A model generated the notes under the pieces. It saw only the letters and a program-made list of their open reading frames with translations, was not told the origin of the DNA and did no database searches. Positions 35,162 to 44,391 of a DNA stretch of 44,487 nucleotides are shown piece after piece (within the stretch, counting starts at the first letter, position 1; every line of letters starts with the position of its first letter). The translations under genes were made by a program, and so were the position numbers. The stretch is from contig NZ_JARKOT010000055.1 in the NCBI RefSeq assembly GCF_029977985.1, forward strand, positions 1 to 44,487, in the 5' to 3' direction. This DNA is from Propioniciclava sp. GTDB lineage: Bacteria; Actinomycetota; Actinomycetes; Propionibacteriales; Propionibacteriaceae.

Positions 35162-36612
35162 TGCTCGGTGGCCCCTTCGTTGTCGATCGCCTCGCGGGCT
35201 GCCTGCCACGTCGCTGTGTCGCCGCGGCGCGTCTCCACCCAGCCCGGGATATTACGCTGCCGCGACCGTGCGATTCCGAGTTGTCCGGGATCGACGTCTT
35301 CGGTGACCGCGGAGCCGGCCGCCACGTAGGCGCCGTCGCTGATCTGGACGGGCGCCACCAGCACGCTGTTGCTGCCCACGAAACTCGCCTTCCCCACCCG
35401 CGTCTTCGACTTCACCACGCCGTCGTAGTTCGCGAAGATCGTTCCGGCGCCGATGTTGGCTCCCGGACCGATCTCGGCGTCGCCGCAGTAGGTGAGGTGC
35501 GGCACCTTCGCGCCGTCGCCGATGACCGCGTTCTTCGTCTCCACGAACGCGCCGATCTTGCCCTTCACCCCGAGCTCCGTGCCCGGCCGCAGGAACGAGA
35601 ACGGCCCCACGGACGCCCCCGCTCCGATCACCGACAACGACCCGTGCGTGCGGATCACCGTCGCCCCCTCGCCGACCTCCACGTCGACCAGCGTCGTGTC
35701 CGGCCCGATCGTCGCCCCGGACGCCACGCTCGTCGCTCCTTCGAGGCTCGTGTTGGGCAGCAGGGTGACGTCGGGCGCCAGGTCGACGCTCGCCTGGATC
35801 CACGTCGTCGCCGGGTCCACCACGGTCACCCCGGCCCGCATCCACCTCTCCACGATGCGCCGGTTGAGTTCGCGGCCGAGCGTGGCCAACTGGACACGGT
35901 CGTTCACCCCCTCGGTCTGCCACCGGTCGGCCAGGACGAGGGTGTGGACGCCTCGGCCGGCGGACCGCGCGTACCTGACCACGTCGGTCAGGTACAGCTC
36001 ACTCTGGTCGTTGTCCGTCGTGAGGGACGCCAGCCCGTCACGCAGCACGCCCCCGTCGAACACGTAGATGCCCGCGTTGATCTCGCGGATCGCCGCCTGC
36101 TCGGCCGTGCAGTCGCGTTGTTCGACGATGGCGGCCACCTGGTCACCGCCGGCGTCGCGGACGATGCGGCCGTAGCCGGTCGGGTCGGAGAGCTCTGAGG
36201 TGAGGATCGTGACCCCGTCGCCGGTCGCCCGGTGTTGCGCGACCAGGGCCTCGAGCGTCTCCCCCTCGAGCAGGGGGACGTCGCCCATCGTCACGACGAC
36301 CTCTCCCTCGGTCGACTCCAGCACCGCCAGGCCGCAGCGCACGGCGTCCCCCGTGCCCAACTGCCGCTCCTGCACCGCGGTGAGAGCGCCCGGAGCGATC
36401 TCGGTGAGGTGCGCGGTGACCTGTTCGCGCTCGTGGCCGACGACGACCACCATGCGTCTCGGGTGGAGGTGTTCGGCGGCGTCGACGGCGTGACTCAGCA
36501 GGGACCGTCCGGCGATCTCGTGCAGCAGCTTGCTCTTGGTGGACTTCATGCGCGTGCCCGCGCCCGCCGCGAGGACGATCACCGCCGCCACGCTCGTCGC
36601 CTGTTCGGTCAT
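35158..36612 (-). CDS. glmU: Bifunctional UDP-GlcNAc pyrophosphorylase/GlcN-1-P acetyltransferase
   Basis: Makes UDP-GlcNAc for peptidoglycan in two steps. 484 residues. The N-terminal uridylyltransferase has VIVLAAGAGTRMKSTKSKLLHEIAG (signature RMKS), VVGHEREQV and TMGDVPLL. The C-terminal left-handed beta-helix acetyltransferase has GPFSFLRPGTELGVKGKIGAF, VETKNAVIGDGAKVPHLTYCGDAEIGPGANIGAGTIFANYDG and VGSNSVLVAPVQI. ATG 36612 has AGAGGA about 10 nt upstream. It overlaps prs by 4 bp and follows the DUF2339 gene after 37 bp. Confidence 0.97.
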   Translation of the reverse strand: MTEQATSVAAVIVLAAGAGTRMKSTKSKLLHEIAGRSLLSHAVDAAEHLHPRRMVVVVGHEREQVTAHLTEIAPGALTAVQERQLGTGDAVRCGLAVLESTEGEVVVTMGDVPLLEGETLEALVAQHRATGDGVTILTSELSDPTGYGRIVRDAGGDQVAAIVEQRDCTAEQAAIREINAGIYVFDGGVLRDGLASLTTDNDQSELYLTDVVRYARSAGRGVHTLVLADRWQTEGVNDRVQLATLGRELNRRIVERWMRAGVTVVDPATTWIQASVDLAPDVTLLPNTSLEGATSVASGATIGPDTTLVDVEVGEGATVIRTHGSLSVIGAGASVGPFSFLRPGTELGVKGKIGAFVETKNAVIGDGAKVPHLTYCGDAEIGPGANIGAGTIFANYDGVVKSKTRVGKASFVGSNSVLVAPVQISDGAYVAAGSAVTEDVDPGQLGIARSRQRNIPGWVETRRGDTATWQAAREAIDNEGATEQ

Positions 36613-36649
36613 GGGTGTGGAGTCCTCTCGTCGTCCCGGTGTCGTCATC

Positions 36650-38839
36650 CTAACGAGCGGGCGGGCCGCCGAGGGGTGCTCCGGTCGGTCCGTCACCGCT
36701 CGGGTCTGCGGCGGCGGCGTCCGGGCCCGGATCTGCTGCCCGGGCACGCTCCCACGCCTTGGCGTACCGGGTCCCGACGAACAACAGCAGCAGGCCGACG
36801 ACGAGGAACGCCCCCACGCGGGCGATGGCGTCGAGCATGGACAGGTCGAGCAGGAACAGCTTGGCGAGCGCCAGCCCGGCCAGCACCAGCGCCAGGCGCA
36901 GCCACACCTCGGCGCGGTCGCGGGTGGACGCCAGCCCGCGGCGCAGCAGCAGGACGCACAGGAGCATCCACGAGCTGGTGACGAGGAACTGCCCGAGCTG
37001 GAAGCCGGCGGTCGGGTTCTGCAGCAGCCGGCCCACCAAGGTAGCCAGCTCGACGACCGCGACGGAGCCGGTGGCGAGGGAGACCGCCCACGCCACATAG
37101 AGGTCGGCGGGCCGCGACCAGAAGAATCTCCGGACGCCGAAGTAGGCCAGCACGCCGAGCGGCACCCCCAGCACCGACCTCAGCACGTCCTCGCCCGCGG
37201 CGGTCACGGCGGCTGCCTGACCGAGCACATGCGTTACCTGCGGCAACCACGAGAGCAGCGCCACGGCGCCGAGCACCAGACCGACGAGCCAGCTGACCCG
37301 CGACTGCGCCCCCAGGCCGGCCGCGAGGTAGGCGATCGCCATGCCCATCGCGATCGCGCCCACGTAGCGCTGCTCGGTGAGAGCGAACACCGTGAGGAAG
37401 AGGAACAGCGCGCCGAGGGGCAGGAGGGCCGTCGCGGTTCCGGGGCGCGCGGATGGTAGGGCGCCCACCACGGTGAAGGCCACGGCCACCACCCAGAAGG
37501 CGAGCGCCTGCAGCACGATCGAGTCGAGCAGCGCGGGCGCGAACACGGCGGGCACGGCGGCCGCCACCACGAGGCCGAGGCGCGTGGCGAACAGCCCCTG
37601 GGTTTCGCGGCGCGCCGTGACGACCCCCGCGAGCGACACACCGACGAGGATCAACGCGAGCGCCACGAGCGCGAACCGCTCCCCCTCCTCCAGCGAGGAG
37701 CCGCTGATCACCACGTACAGCAGCACGCCCGCGGTGGGCAGCACGCGCACCAGCGGGAACACCCGCCAGCCGCGTCCGCCCTCGAGCCACTGCGTGACCC
37801 CCGTCATGGCGACCATGAGGGCCGAGGTCACCACCGGCTCCCCGGCTCCCACGAACGGCGCCAGCACCAGGCTGGCTCCGACGGCCACGACTGCCAGCAC
37901 CTCGTTCTCCCAGCGCCGTGCCAGGGCAAGCCCGAACAGGCCGAGGGCGGCCACGAGGGCGAGCCCCACCCACGGTGGCAGCCACCCGTAGATGACCGTC
38001 GCCGCGACCACGCTCAGGAACCCCGACGCCACACCCGTCGCCGCGAGTGCCGGGGCACCCGGGTTGTCGGGGCTGCGCCCGTGCACCCAGAACGCGATCG
38101 CGAGCAGGACGACGCCCAGCCCGGCGGCAGCCAGCGTGCGGGCCAACGGGCCGAAGAACCCGTACTGCGCCGCCAGCACGAGCAGGAACGCGATGCCGAT
38201 GAGCGTGATGCCCGCGCCCACCACCGCGAGCAGCCGCGCCACGAACTGGGGCCGTTCCCACACCGGCGGCCGCGGCGGCGAAAAGCGTGGGGACGCCGCG
38301 GGTCCCGTGCCGGCCGGGCCGGGAAGAGCCGGGTCGGGCGCGCTCGGGACGGGCACGGTCGAGACTGGCTGGTCGGGAACGTCGGCCGTAGTCCCCGGCA
38401 GGGGTGCCCCATGACCGGCGGGGTCCGGGTAGGGCATCCGGGCGTCCGTGGCGAGTTGGACGGGGTCGGCCCAACCCTCCCAGCCGGGCCCGAGCACGAG
38501 CACTCGACCGTCGACGACCCGATCGGTCACCCGCAGGGGCGTGCCGACGGGGACGGGGAACGACGCCGATCCGTCGGCGCGGGCGTCCCGCCACACCCCG
38601 ACGAACCCGCGGACGCCGTGCTCCCGCACGACGATGGGCCTGGAGTGTGGCCGCGCGGCCGGCGTCTCCGGGGCTGCGGGCACGCGCTGCTCGAGGTCGC
38701 CGAGGGTGCGCCGCAGGGTCTCGACGCGCTGCTCGGCGAGGGCGGTGATGCGGCCGTCGATCTCGGCGATGCGGCGGGTGATGCCCTGCAATTCGCTCAG
38801 CAGGGCGCCGAACTCGTCAGGGGCGGGTTCGTGGGTCAT
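36650..38839 (-). CDS. DUF2339-family polytopic membrane protein
   Basis: 729 residues. Residues 5-45 are a coiled coil (LLSELQGITRRIAEIDGRITALAEQRVETL); ~70-130 form a small beta-rich cytoplasmic domain (VPVGTPLRVTDRVVDGRVLVLGPGWEGW); ~135-190 are a Pro-rich linker. The remaining ~540 residues carry about 18-20 membrane helices, starting with RLLAVVGAGITLIGIAFLLVLAAQYG, the DUF2339 core. Function is unknown; some relatives are linked by name only to the cell envelope. ATG 38839 has AGGAGG 6 nt upstream. It overlaps the lysR end by 23 bp and precedes glmU. Confidence 0.88.
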   Translation of the reverse strand: MTHEPAPDEFGALLSELQGITRRIAEIDGRITALAEQRVETLRRTLGDLEQRVPAAPETPAARPHSRPIVVREHGVRGFVGVWRDARADGSASFPVPVGTPLRVTDRVVDGRVLVLGPGWEGWADPVQLATDARMPYPDPAGHGAPLPGTTADVPDQPVSTVPVPSAPDPALPGPAGTGPAASPRFSPPRPPVWERPQFVARLLAVVGAGITLIGIAFLLVLAAQYGFFGPLARTLAAAGLGVVLLAIAFWVHGRSPDNPGAPALAATGVASGFLSVVAATVIYGWLPPWVGLALVAALGLFGLALARRWENEVLAVVAVGASLVLAPFVGAGEPVVTSALMVAMTGVTQWLEGGRGWRVFPLVRVLPTAGVLLYVVISGSSLEEGERFALVALALILVGVSLAGVVTARRETQGLFATRLGLVVAAAVPAVFAPALLDSIVLQALAFWVVAVAFTVVGALPSARPGTATALLPLGALFLFLTVFALTEQRYVGAIAMGMAIAYLAAGLGAQSRVSWLVGLVLGAVALLSWLPQVTHVLGQAAAVTAAGEDVLRSVLGVPLGVLAYFGVRRFFWSRPADLYVAWAVSLATGSVAVVELATLVGRLLQNPTAGFQLGQFLVTSSWMLLCVLLLRRGLASTRDRAEVWLRLALVLAGLALAKLFLLDLSMLDAIARVGAFLVVGLLLLFVGTRYAKAWERARAADPGPDAAAADPSGDGPTGAPLGGPPAR

Positions 38840-39782
38840 GAGGTTCCTCCTGTCGCGCCCCACCGTAACGGTCGGGCCCGACGATGTCGTCGGACAAGCG
38901 CGCGCCGATGGCGACGAGGGCCTCGACGATGGCCCGGACCGACGGTCGGGCATGGCGGTCGGGGCGGCAGAGGGCCACGATGCTGCGCCGGGCGGGCAGG
39001 CCGGTCAGCGGCCGGAGGACCACCCCGTCGAGATGAGGGGTGGTGAAGCGCGGCAGCAACGCCAGACCCACCTCGCGCCCCACCAGCGCGGCGATGAGAC
39101 GGTTGTCGCGCAGCCGGAACCGCCGCGGGAACCGCTCCCCCGCGGCCGTCTCGATCGCGATGAGGAGGTGGTCGAACGGGTAGCCGGCAGGCACGCCGAC
39201 CCACACGGTGCCCCGCAGATCCTGGGGACGCAGGGCGGCGCGCGCCGCCAGTGGGTGGGCGGCCGGCAGCGCGACGTCGATGGGCTCGCGCGCGAGCACC
39301 CGCCGCACGAGCCGCTCGGCACCCGCAGGGCCCTCGCCGCTGAGGCTGTGGGCGATCACGATGTCGTGGTCGAGCGTGCGGCCGGCGTACTCCGCCTCCA
39401 TGAGGTCGAAGTCGTCGAGGTTCAGCTCGACACCGGTGCCCTCGAACCGCAGGACGAGTTCGGGCAGCAACGCCGCGCCGGCGCTCGGGAAGCAGCCGAT
39501 GCTCACCGGACCACCGACCTCACCGCGGGCGGCGTCCAGGCGCGCCCGCACCGTCGCCAGGGCGGCGTTGACCTCTTCGGCGCCCTCGGCGAGCAGCCGC
39601 CCCTCGGCCGTGAGCCGCAGGCCGCGCCCCTCGCGTTCCACCAGCCGGACGCCGAACTCGCGCTCCGCAGTGCGGAGTTGCTGGGACAGGGCCGAGGGCG
39701 TCCGATGGGTCGCCTCCGCGACCGCCGCGAGCGTGCCCCGGGTGGCCAGTTCCCGCAGCAGGTCGAGATGCCGCACATCCAT
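38817..39782 (-). CDS. LysR-family transcriptional regulator
   Basis: 321 residues. Winged HTH at 1-60 (VRHLDLLRELATRGTLAAVAEATHRTPSALSQQLRTAEREFGVRLVER), then a two-lobe effector-binding domain (GGPVSIGCFPSAGAALLPELVLRFE; VPAGYPFDHLLIAIETAAGERFPRRFRLRDN). It is divergent from the EamA exporter gene, the classic LysR/target arrangement, so it probably controls that gene and itself. ATG 39782 follows TAGGCT by 6 nt (leaderless). The 3' end overlaps the DUF2339 gene by 23 bp, so readthrough is likely. Confidence 0.93.
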   Translation of the reverse strand: MDVRHLDLLRELATRGTLAAVAEATHRTPSALSQQLRTAEREFGVRLVEREGRGLRLTAEGRLLAEGAEEVNAALATVRARLDAARGEVGGPVSIGCFPSAGAALLPELVLRFEGTGVELNLDDFDLMEAEYAGRTLDHDIVIAHSLSGEGPAGAERLVRRVLAREPIDVALPAAHPLAARAALRPQDLRGTVWVGVPAGYPFDHLLIAIETAAGERFPRRFRLRDNRLIAALVGREVGLALLPRFTTPHLDGVVLRPLTGLPARRSIVALCRPDRHARPSVRAIVEALVAIGARLSDDIVGPDRYGGARQEEPHDPRTRP

Positions 39783-39788
39783 GAAGTC

Positions 39789-39794
39789 AGCCTA
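39789..39794 (-). promoter_or_regulatory. -10 hexamer TAGGCT, leaderless promoter of lysR
   Basis: TAGGCT reads leftward and ends 6 nt before ATG 39782. Confidence 0.5.
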
Positions 39795-39841
39795 AGGTGT
39801 CGATGAAGGAAAACGCGCTGGACCTGCATGATCACACCACC

Positions 39842-39847
39842 CACACT
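39842..39847 (+). promoter_or_regulatory. -10 hexamer CACACT, leaderless promoter of the EamA gene
   Basis: CACACT ends 7 nt before GTG 39855. It supports GTG 39855 over ATG 39828 as the start. Confidence 0.35.
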
Positions 39848-39854
39848 GGAAAGC

Positions 39855-40766
39855 GTGCCCGTCACCCACCGCCTCCTCGCCATCGCCGTGGCAGCCCTCT
39901 GGGGCGTGAACTTCCTCGCGATCCACGCCTCGCTGGACCAATTCCCCCCGCTGCTGCTCGGCGCGCTGCGGTTCGGGCTGCTGGCCATCCCGACCGTGCT
40001 CTTCGTGCCGCGGCCGGCCGTCCGGCTGCGCTGGCTGCTCGGCTACGGCCTCGGCTTCGGCACGCTGCAGTTCGTGGGCCTCAACCTCGGCATGGCCGCA
40101 GGCTTCCCGCCGGGGCTGGCCTCGCTCGTGCTGCAGGCTTCTGCGCCGTTCACGGTCGTCCTCGGCGCCTTGCTCCTCCACGAACGCATCGGACGCCGCC
40201 GCGCCCTCGGCATCATGGTCGCCATCCTCGGGCTCGCCGTCGTCGGCGTCAGCCGGGCGCAGGCGGCACCGGTCATCCCGTTCCTGCTGGTCCTCTTCGG
40301 GGCGCTCGGCTGGGCGTTCGGCAACCTGGCGAGCCGGCTCGCCGCCCCCGACAACCCCCTCCACCTCACCCTCTGGATGAGCGTCGTCCCGCCGCTGCCC
40401 ATGCTCGCCCTGTCCCTGGTGGTCGAGGGGCCCGAGGCGATCACGACCGCGATCGCCACCTCGTTCCAGCCGGACGCCGCCGGCGCCTGGCTCGGCCTGG
40501 CCTACACGATCGTGCTGGCCACGGTCGTGGGGTCAGGGGTGTGGGTTTGGCTCATGGCGCGGCACGCCGCCGGGACGGTGGCGCCGTTCTCGATGCTCGT
40601 GCCCGTCTTCGGCATGACGGCGGCATGGCTGGCGCTCGGCGAGGTGCCGACTCCGGTCGAACTGCTGGGCGGCCTCCTCGTCGTCGGCGGCGTCCTGGCA
40701 GGGAGCCGCGCCGGCGGCGTCCGGGCGCAGACCCAGGGGCCGGCGCCGGTGGGAGTCACCGGCTGA
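39855..40766 (+). CDS. EamA/DMT-family exporter
   Basis: 303 residues, ten membrane segments in two EamA repeats: HRLLAIAVAALWGVNFLAIHASLDQFPPLLLGALRFGLLAIP opens the first, and PFLLVLFGALGWAFGNLASRLAA the second. The second-repeat end PFSMLVPVFGMTAAWLALGEVPTPVELLGGLLVVGG is typical. These carriers export amino acids or small metabolites; the substrate is unknown. The start is GTG 39855 (MPVTHRLL); ATG 39828 would add nine residues. Probably controlled by the divergent LysR protein. Confidence 0.88.
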   Translation: MPVTHRLLAIAVAALWGVNFLAIHASLDQFPPLLLGALRFGLLAIPTVLFVPRPAVRLRWLLGYGLGFGTLQFVGLNLGMAAGFPPGLASLVLQASAPFTVVLGALLLHERIGRRRALGIMVAILGLAVVGVSRAQAAPVIPFLLVLFGALGWAFGNLASRLAAPDNPLHLTLWMSVVPPLPMLALSLVVEGPEAITTAIATSFQPDAAGAWLGLAYTIVLATVVGSGVWVWLMARHAAGTVAPFSMLVPVFGMTAAWLALGEVPTPVELLGGLLVVGGVLAGSRAGGVRAQTQGPAPVGVTG

Positions 40767-40815
40767 GGGCTTGAGGTCCGGCTGGGCCGCCGGCCGTCTT
40801 GTCGGGGTCCTGCCC

Positions 40816-40821
40816 CACAAT
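40816..40821 (+). promoter_or_regulatory. -10 hexamer CACAAT, leaderless promoter of the antiporter gene
   Basis: CACAAT ends 6 nt before GTG 40828, with no Shine-Dalgarno sequence. Confidence 0.4.
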
Positions 40822-40827
40822 GGCACC

Positions 40828-42676
40828 GTGGAAACTGCCCTGCTTCTCGTGGCGCTGGCGACCGTCGTGCTCGCCGGGACGGCGCTGGCCGATCGGCTGC
40901 GGCTGCCCGCGCCCCTGCTGTTGATCGCGGTCGGCGTGGCGCTGGCGACGTGCCGGCCCTGCCCGAGGTGCACCTCGAGCCCGAGGTCGTCCTCGTGGGC
41001 CTGTTGCCGCCGCTGCTCAACACGGCCGCCATCCAGACCTCGCTGGTCGACTTCGCGACCCATCGCAAGCCGATCCTCATGTTGTCGGTGGGGTTGGTGG
41101 TGGTGACCACGGTGGCGGTCGGCGCCGTCGTCCAGTGGCTGCTGCCCGGCCTGGGCTGGCCGGCCGCGCTCGCGATCGGCGCGGTCGTCGCTCCCCCGGA
41201 CGCCGTGGCCGCCACCGCGATCGCCCGCCGCATCGGGCTGCCGCGCGTGGTGGTGACGGTGCTCGAGGGCGAGTCGCTGCTCAACGACGCGACGGCGCTG
41301 GTGGCCCTGCGCAGCGCGATCGCGGCCATCGCGGGCACCGTGTCGGCCGTGCAGGTCGGCGTCGACTTCTTCGTGGCCGCGGCGGGTGGGGCGCTGGTCG
41401 GGTTCGTGGTGTTCTGGCTGGTCGCTTCGGTGCGCCGCCATATCAGCGACCCGCTGCTCGACACGGCGCTGTCGTTCGTCGTGCCCTTCGCCGCGTACCT
41501 GGCGGGCGAGGAGATCCATGCGTCCGGGGTGATCGCGGTGGTCGTGGCGGGCCTGCTGCTCGGCCACAAGGCGCCGATCATCCAGAGCGCCCCCTCACGC
41601 ATCACCGAGCGCACGACGTGGCGCTCGATCTCGTTCCTGCTCGAGAACGCCGTCTTCCTGCTCATCGGCCTGCAGGCCCGGTGGATCATCGAGGCCGTGG
41701 GGGCGTCCACCTTGGGGGTGGGGCAGATCCCCGGGTTGTGCGCGGCCGTCCTGGCCACGGTCATCGTGGTGCGACTGGTCTGGGTGTCGGCCCTGCAGGT
41801 TCCGCTGGTGGGGCGCGGCGTCGCGGGGGCGTCCCCTGGCAGAACGGTCTGCTGGCCGGGTGGGCCGGCATGCGGGGCGTGGTGACGCTCGCGGCGGCCT
41901 TCATCATCCCGGCGGACACCCCGCACCGTGAGGTATTGCTGCTGATCGCGCTGGCCGTCGTGGGCGGCACCCTGTTCGTGCAGGGGCTCACCCTTCCCTG
42001 GCTGACGCGCCGGCTCGACGTGCCGGCTCCCGACCCGGCGAAGGACGCCCTCGCGCGCGCCACGCTGTTGGAGCAAGCGAGTCAGGCCGGGCTTTCCCGC
42101 CTGTCGGAGATGGACGGCGACGACCCGCATGGGGTGTGCGACCTGGTGCGCAAGCGGATCGACGAGCGCAACTTCGCCGCGTGGGAGCAGTTGGGCACCG
42201 TCGGCGGGCAGGAATCGCCGTCGGAGGCCTACGCGCGGGTGCGCCTGGCGATGCTGGAGGCCGAGCGCGAGCGGGTCCTCGAGGTGCGTTCGGCGGGCGG
42301 AGCGCCCTCGGAAGTGGTCAGTGAGGTGCTTGCGATGCTCGACATCGAGGAGACCACGATCACGGTCGCGGCGCGCGACCGGGAGCGCATTCGTACGTCG
42401 GCCTTGCGCCTCGACGAGGCCTCAGAATGCCCCGAACTGCTCGCCCAGCCGGCGACACCGACGCCGCCGCAGCCGGTGTGCGCCGAATGCATCGCCGAGG
42501 GGCTCAGCTGGGTGGCGCTGCGGCGCTGCCTGGACTGCGGCAACATCGGCTGCTGCGACTCCTCACCTGGGCGACATGCCACCGCCCACTTCCATGCGAC
42601 CCAGCACCCGGTCATGCAGTCGGCGCAGCCCGACGAGGTGTGGCGCTGGTGCTACGTGCACCACCTCACGGCCTGA
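40828..42676 (+). pseudogene. CPA1 Na+/H+ antiporter with C-terminal UBP zinc finger, two frameshifts
   Basis: Joining three frames gives a ~616-residue protein. Part 1 (40828-~40947) is METALLLVALATVVLAG and following. One missing base near 40948 (GCG-[T]AC-GTG) shifts to part 2: VPALPEVHLEPEVVLVGLLPPLLNTAA and the CPA1 core APPDAVAATAIARRIG with VVVTVLEGESLLNDATALVAL. A second missing base near 41822-41836 shifts to part 3: WQNGLLAGWAGMRGVVTLAAAFIIP. A cytoplasmic helical region then leads to a UBP-type zinc finger (CAECIAEGLSWVALRRCLDCGNIGCC plus DSSPGRHATAHFHATQHPV). Everything outside the two lesions is well conserved, so these are recent mutations or base-call errors. Confidence 0.82.
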
Positions 42677-42739
42677 TGGCTGGTCGAGCCCGCCCCGCTG
42701 GTCGATCATGTCGGGACCCCGGTCCCTCCACCGGCAGCC

Positions 42740-42838
42740 ACGCCGCTTGGTCGCGTCCACGCCGCTTGGGTGCACTAACGCCGCTTCGGATCCACTCGCA
42801 CGCCGCGTAGGTGCTCATACGCCGCGCAGACCCGGCGC
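42740..42838. repeat. Degenerate 19-bp tandem repeat beginning ACGCCGC
   Basis: Five consecutive units start with ACGCCGC at 42740, 42759, 42778, 42800 and 42819 (steps 19, 19, 22, 19). The remainder is loosely conserved (TTGGGTGCACTA-like). They lie in the gene-free stretch 42677-42847 between the antiporter stop and the IS. Confidence 0.6.
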
Positions 42839-42905
42839 TTCTATACCTACTTCGACCTGAAAAAGTCAGGGCGTGTCGAACCCTGAATCGGCTTGTGACA
42901 AGGGA

Positions 42906-42948
42906 GAATGGTCTCAAACCCTTGGGCTAGAAGGGCTTGGGACCATTC
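42906..42948 (+). promoter_or_regulatory. Hairpin abutting the transposase start codon
   Basis: GAATGGTCTCAAACCCTT (42906-42923) and AAGGGCTTGGGACCATTC (42931-42948) pair over 18 positions with one G-U and one mismatch, with a 7-nt loop. The stem ends one base before ATG 42949 and contains the only Shine-Dalgarno-like sequence (AAGGG), so it could block translation of readthrough transcripts. Confidence 0.6.
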
Positions 42949-44391
42949 ATGTTGCGTACGGTAGCTGACCAGCCGACGTTGTGGGAGTCGATCCTGCCTG
43001 AGGAACTTCGGCGGCTGCCGGTGGAGTTGGCCCGGGTGGACGCCCTCCTGGATGACCCGGTGTTCTTCGAGCCGTTCAAGCCGTTCTTCCACGCCCGGCT
43101 GGGGCGGCCGTCGACGCCGGTGGAGACCTACCTGCGGTTGATGTTCCTCAAGTTCCGCTACCAGCTCGGATACGAGTCGTTGTGCCGGGAGGTGTCGGAC
43201 TCGATCACGTGGCGGCAGTTTTGCCGGATTGGGTTGGACCAGTCGGTGCCGGACCCGACCACGTTGATGAAGCTGACCACCCGGTGCGGGTCGGCGGCGG
43301 TCGACGGCTTGAACAACTCGTTGTTGGCGAAGGCCGCCCAGGCGAAGGTGCTGCGCTGCGCTCGGGTGCGAGTGGACACCACCGTCGTGCCCTCCAACGT
43401 CGCCTACCCGACCGATTCGGGGTTGCTGGCCAAGGCGGTCCGCCGGATCGCGACCACCGCCCGGCGGGTCCAGGCCGCTGGTGGGGCGGTCCGCACCAAG
43501 CTGCGGGACCGATCAAGGGCGGCCGGACGTCGCGCCCATGACCTGAACGCGAAGCTCCGCACCCGCAGCGCCGAGGGCCGCGACGAGGCGATGGCCGTGG
43601 TCCGCCGCAAGAACGCCGAACTGGCCGGCTTGGCCGAGGTCGCCGCCCGCGAGGCCGGGCGGGTGCTCACCAACGCCAAACGAGCCTTGCGGGTCGCCCG
43701 GAAGAAGGCCGCCGACCTGGCTGCCGTCGGGCAGAAGGACGCGGTCGCGGGCCGCCGGCGGGGACGCCTCGCCCGGGCCGTGAACGACCTGACCGACCTG
43801 CTCGAGGCCACCAGGAAGATCGCCGACCAGACCCGGCAGCGCGTCGCCGGGGTCACCCCGGCGGGAGCCACCCGGCGGGTCAGCCTTCACGATCCCGACG
43901 CGCGGCCGATCGCGAAGGGCCGGCTCGGCAAGCCAGTCGAGTTCGGCCATAAGGCCCAGGTCTGTGACAACGCCGACGGCATCATCCTCGACCACGATGT
44001 CCAGCCCGGGAACCCGCCTGATGCACCCCGGCTCACCCCCTCGATCGAGCGGGTGATCAAGCGGACCGGGCATACCCCCAGGGTGGTGGCCGCCGACCGC
44101 GGCTACGGCGAGCAAGCCATCGACGACGCCCTCCACGAGTTGGGTGTCACCAACGTTGTCATCCCCCGCAAGGGCAGACCCGGGAAGGCCCGGCAAGCCG
44201 ACGAACGACAACGAACCTTCCGTCGGCACGTGAAATGGCGGACCGGCTGCGAAGGACGGATCGCCACCCTGAAACGCGGCTACGGCTGGGACCGCAGCCG
44301 GATCGACACCACCGAAGGAGCCCGCATCTGGACCGGACACGGAGTCCTGGCACACAACCTGATCAAGATCAGCGCCCTCCTGGCCGGCTGA
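42949..44391 (+). CDS. IS transposase, DDE type with DUF772 N-terminal domain
   Basis: 480 residues. The N-terminal InsH-like domain is RPSTPVETYLRLMFLKFRYQLGYESLCREVSDSITWRQFCRI. The DDE catalytic residues are visible: Asp143 in RVRVDTTVVPSNVAYPTDSG, Asp383 in VVAADRGYGEQAIDDAL and Glu435 in RTGCEGRIATLKRGYGWDRSRI. Between the first and second Asp is a ~130-residue Arg/Lys/Ala-rich helical insertion (RRVQAAGGAVRTKLRDRSRA and following, to about 300), typical of this group, which NCBI-style annotation often calls ISNCY. The ATG directly follows a hairpin. The gene is intact, so the element may be active. Confidence 0.92.
   Translation: MLRTVADQPTLWESILPEELRRLPVELARVDALLDDPVFFEPFKPFFHARLGRPSTPVETYLRLMFLKFRYQLGYESLCREVSDSITWRQFCRIGLDQSVPDPTTLMKLTTRCGSAAVDGLNNSLLAKAAQAKVLRCARVRVDTTVVPSNVAYPTDSGLLAKAVRRIATTARRVQAAGGAVRTKLRDRSRAAGRRAHDLNAKLRTRSAEGRDEAMAVVRRKNAELAGLAEVAAREAGRVLTNAKRALRVARKKAADLAAVGQKDAVAGRRRGRLARAVNDLTDLLEATRKIADQTRQRVAGVTPAGATRRVSLHDPDARPIAKGRLGKPVEFGHKAQVCDNADGIILDHDVQPGNPPDAPRLTPSIERVIKRTGHTPRVVAADRGYGEQAIDDALHELGVTNVVIPRKGRPGKARQADERQRTFRRHVKWRTGCEGRIATLKRGYGWDRSRIDTTEGARIWTGHGVLAHNLIKISALLAG

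Noticed and set aside
42740-42838. Possible CRISPR array in the repeated ACGCCGC region
   Set aside because: Units are contiguous, short and degenerate with no spacer-repeat structure, and no cas genes are present.
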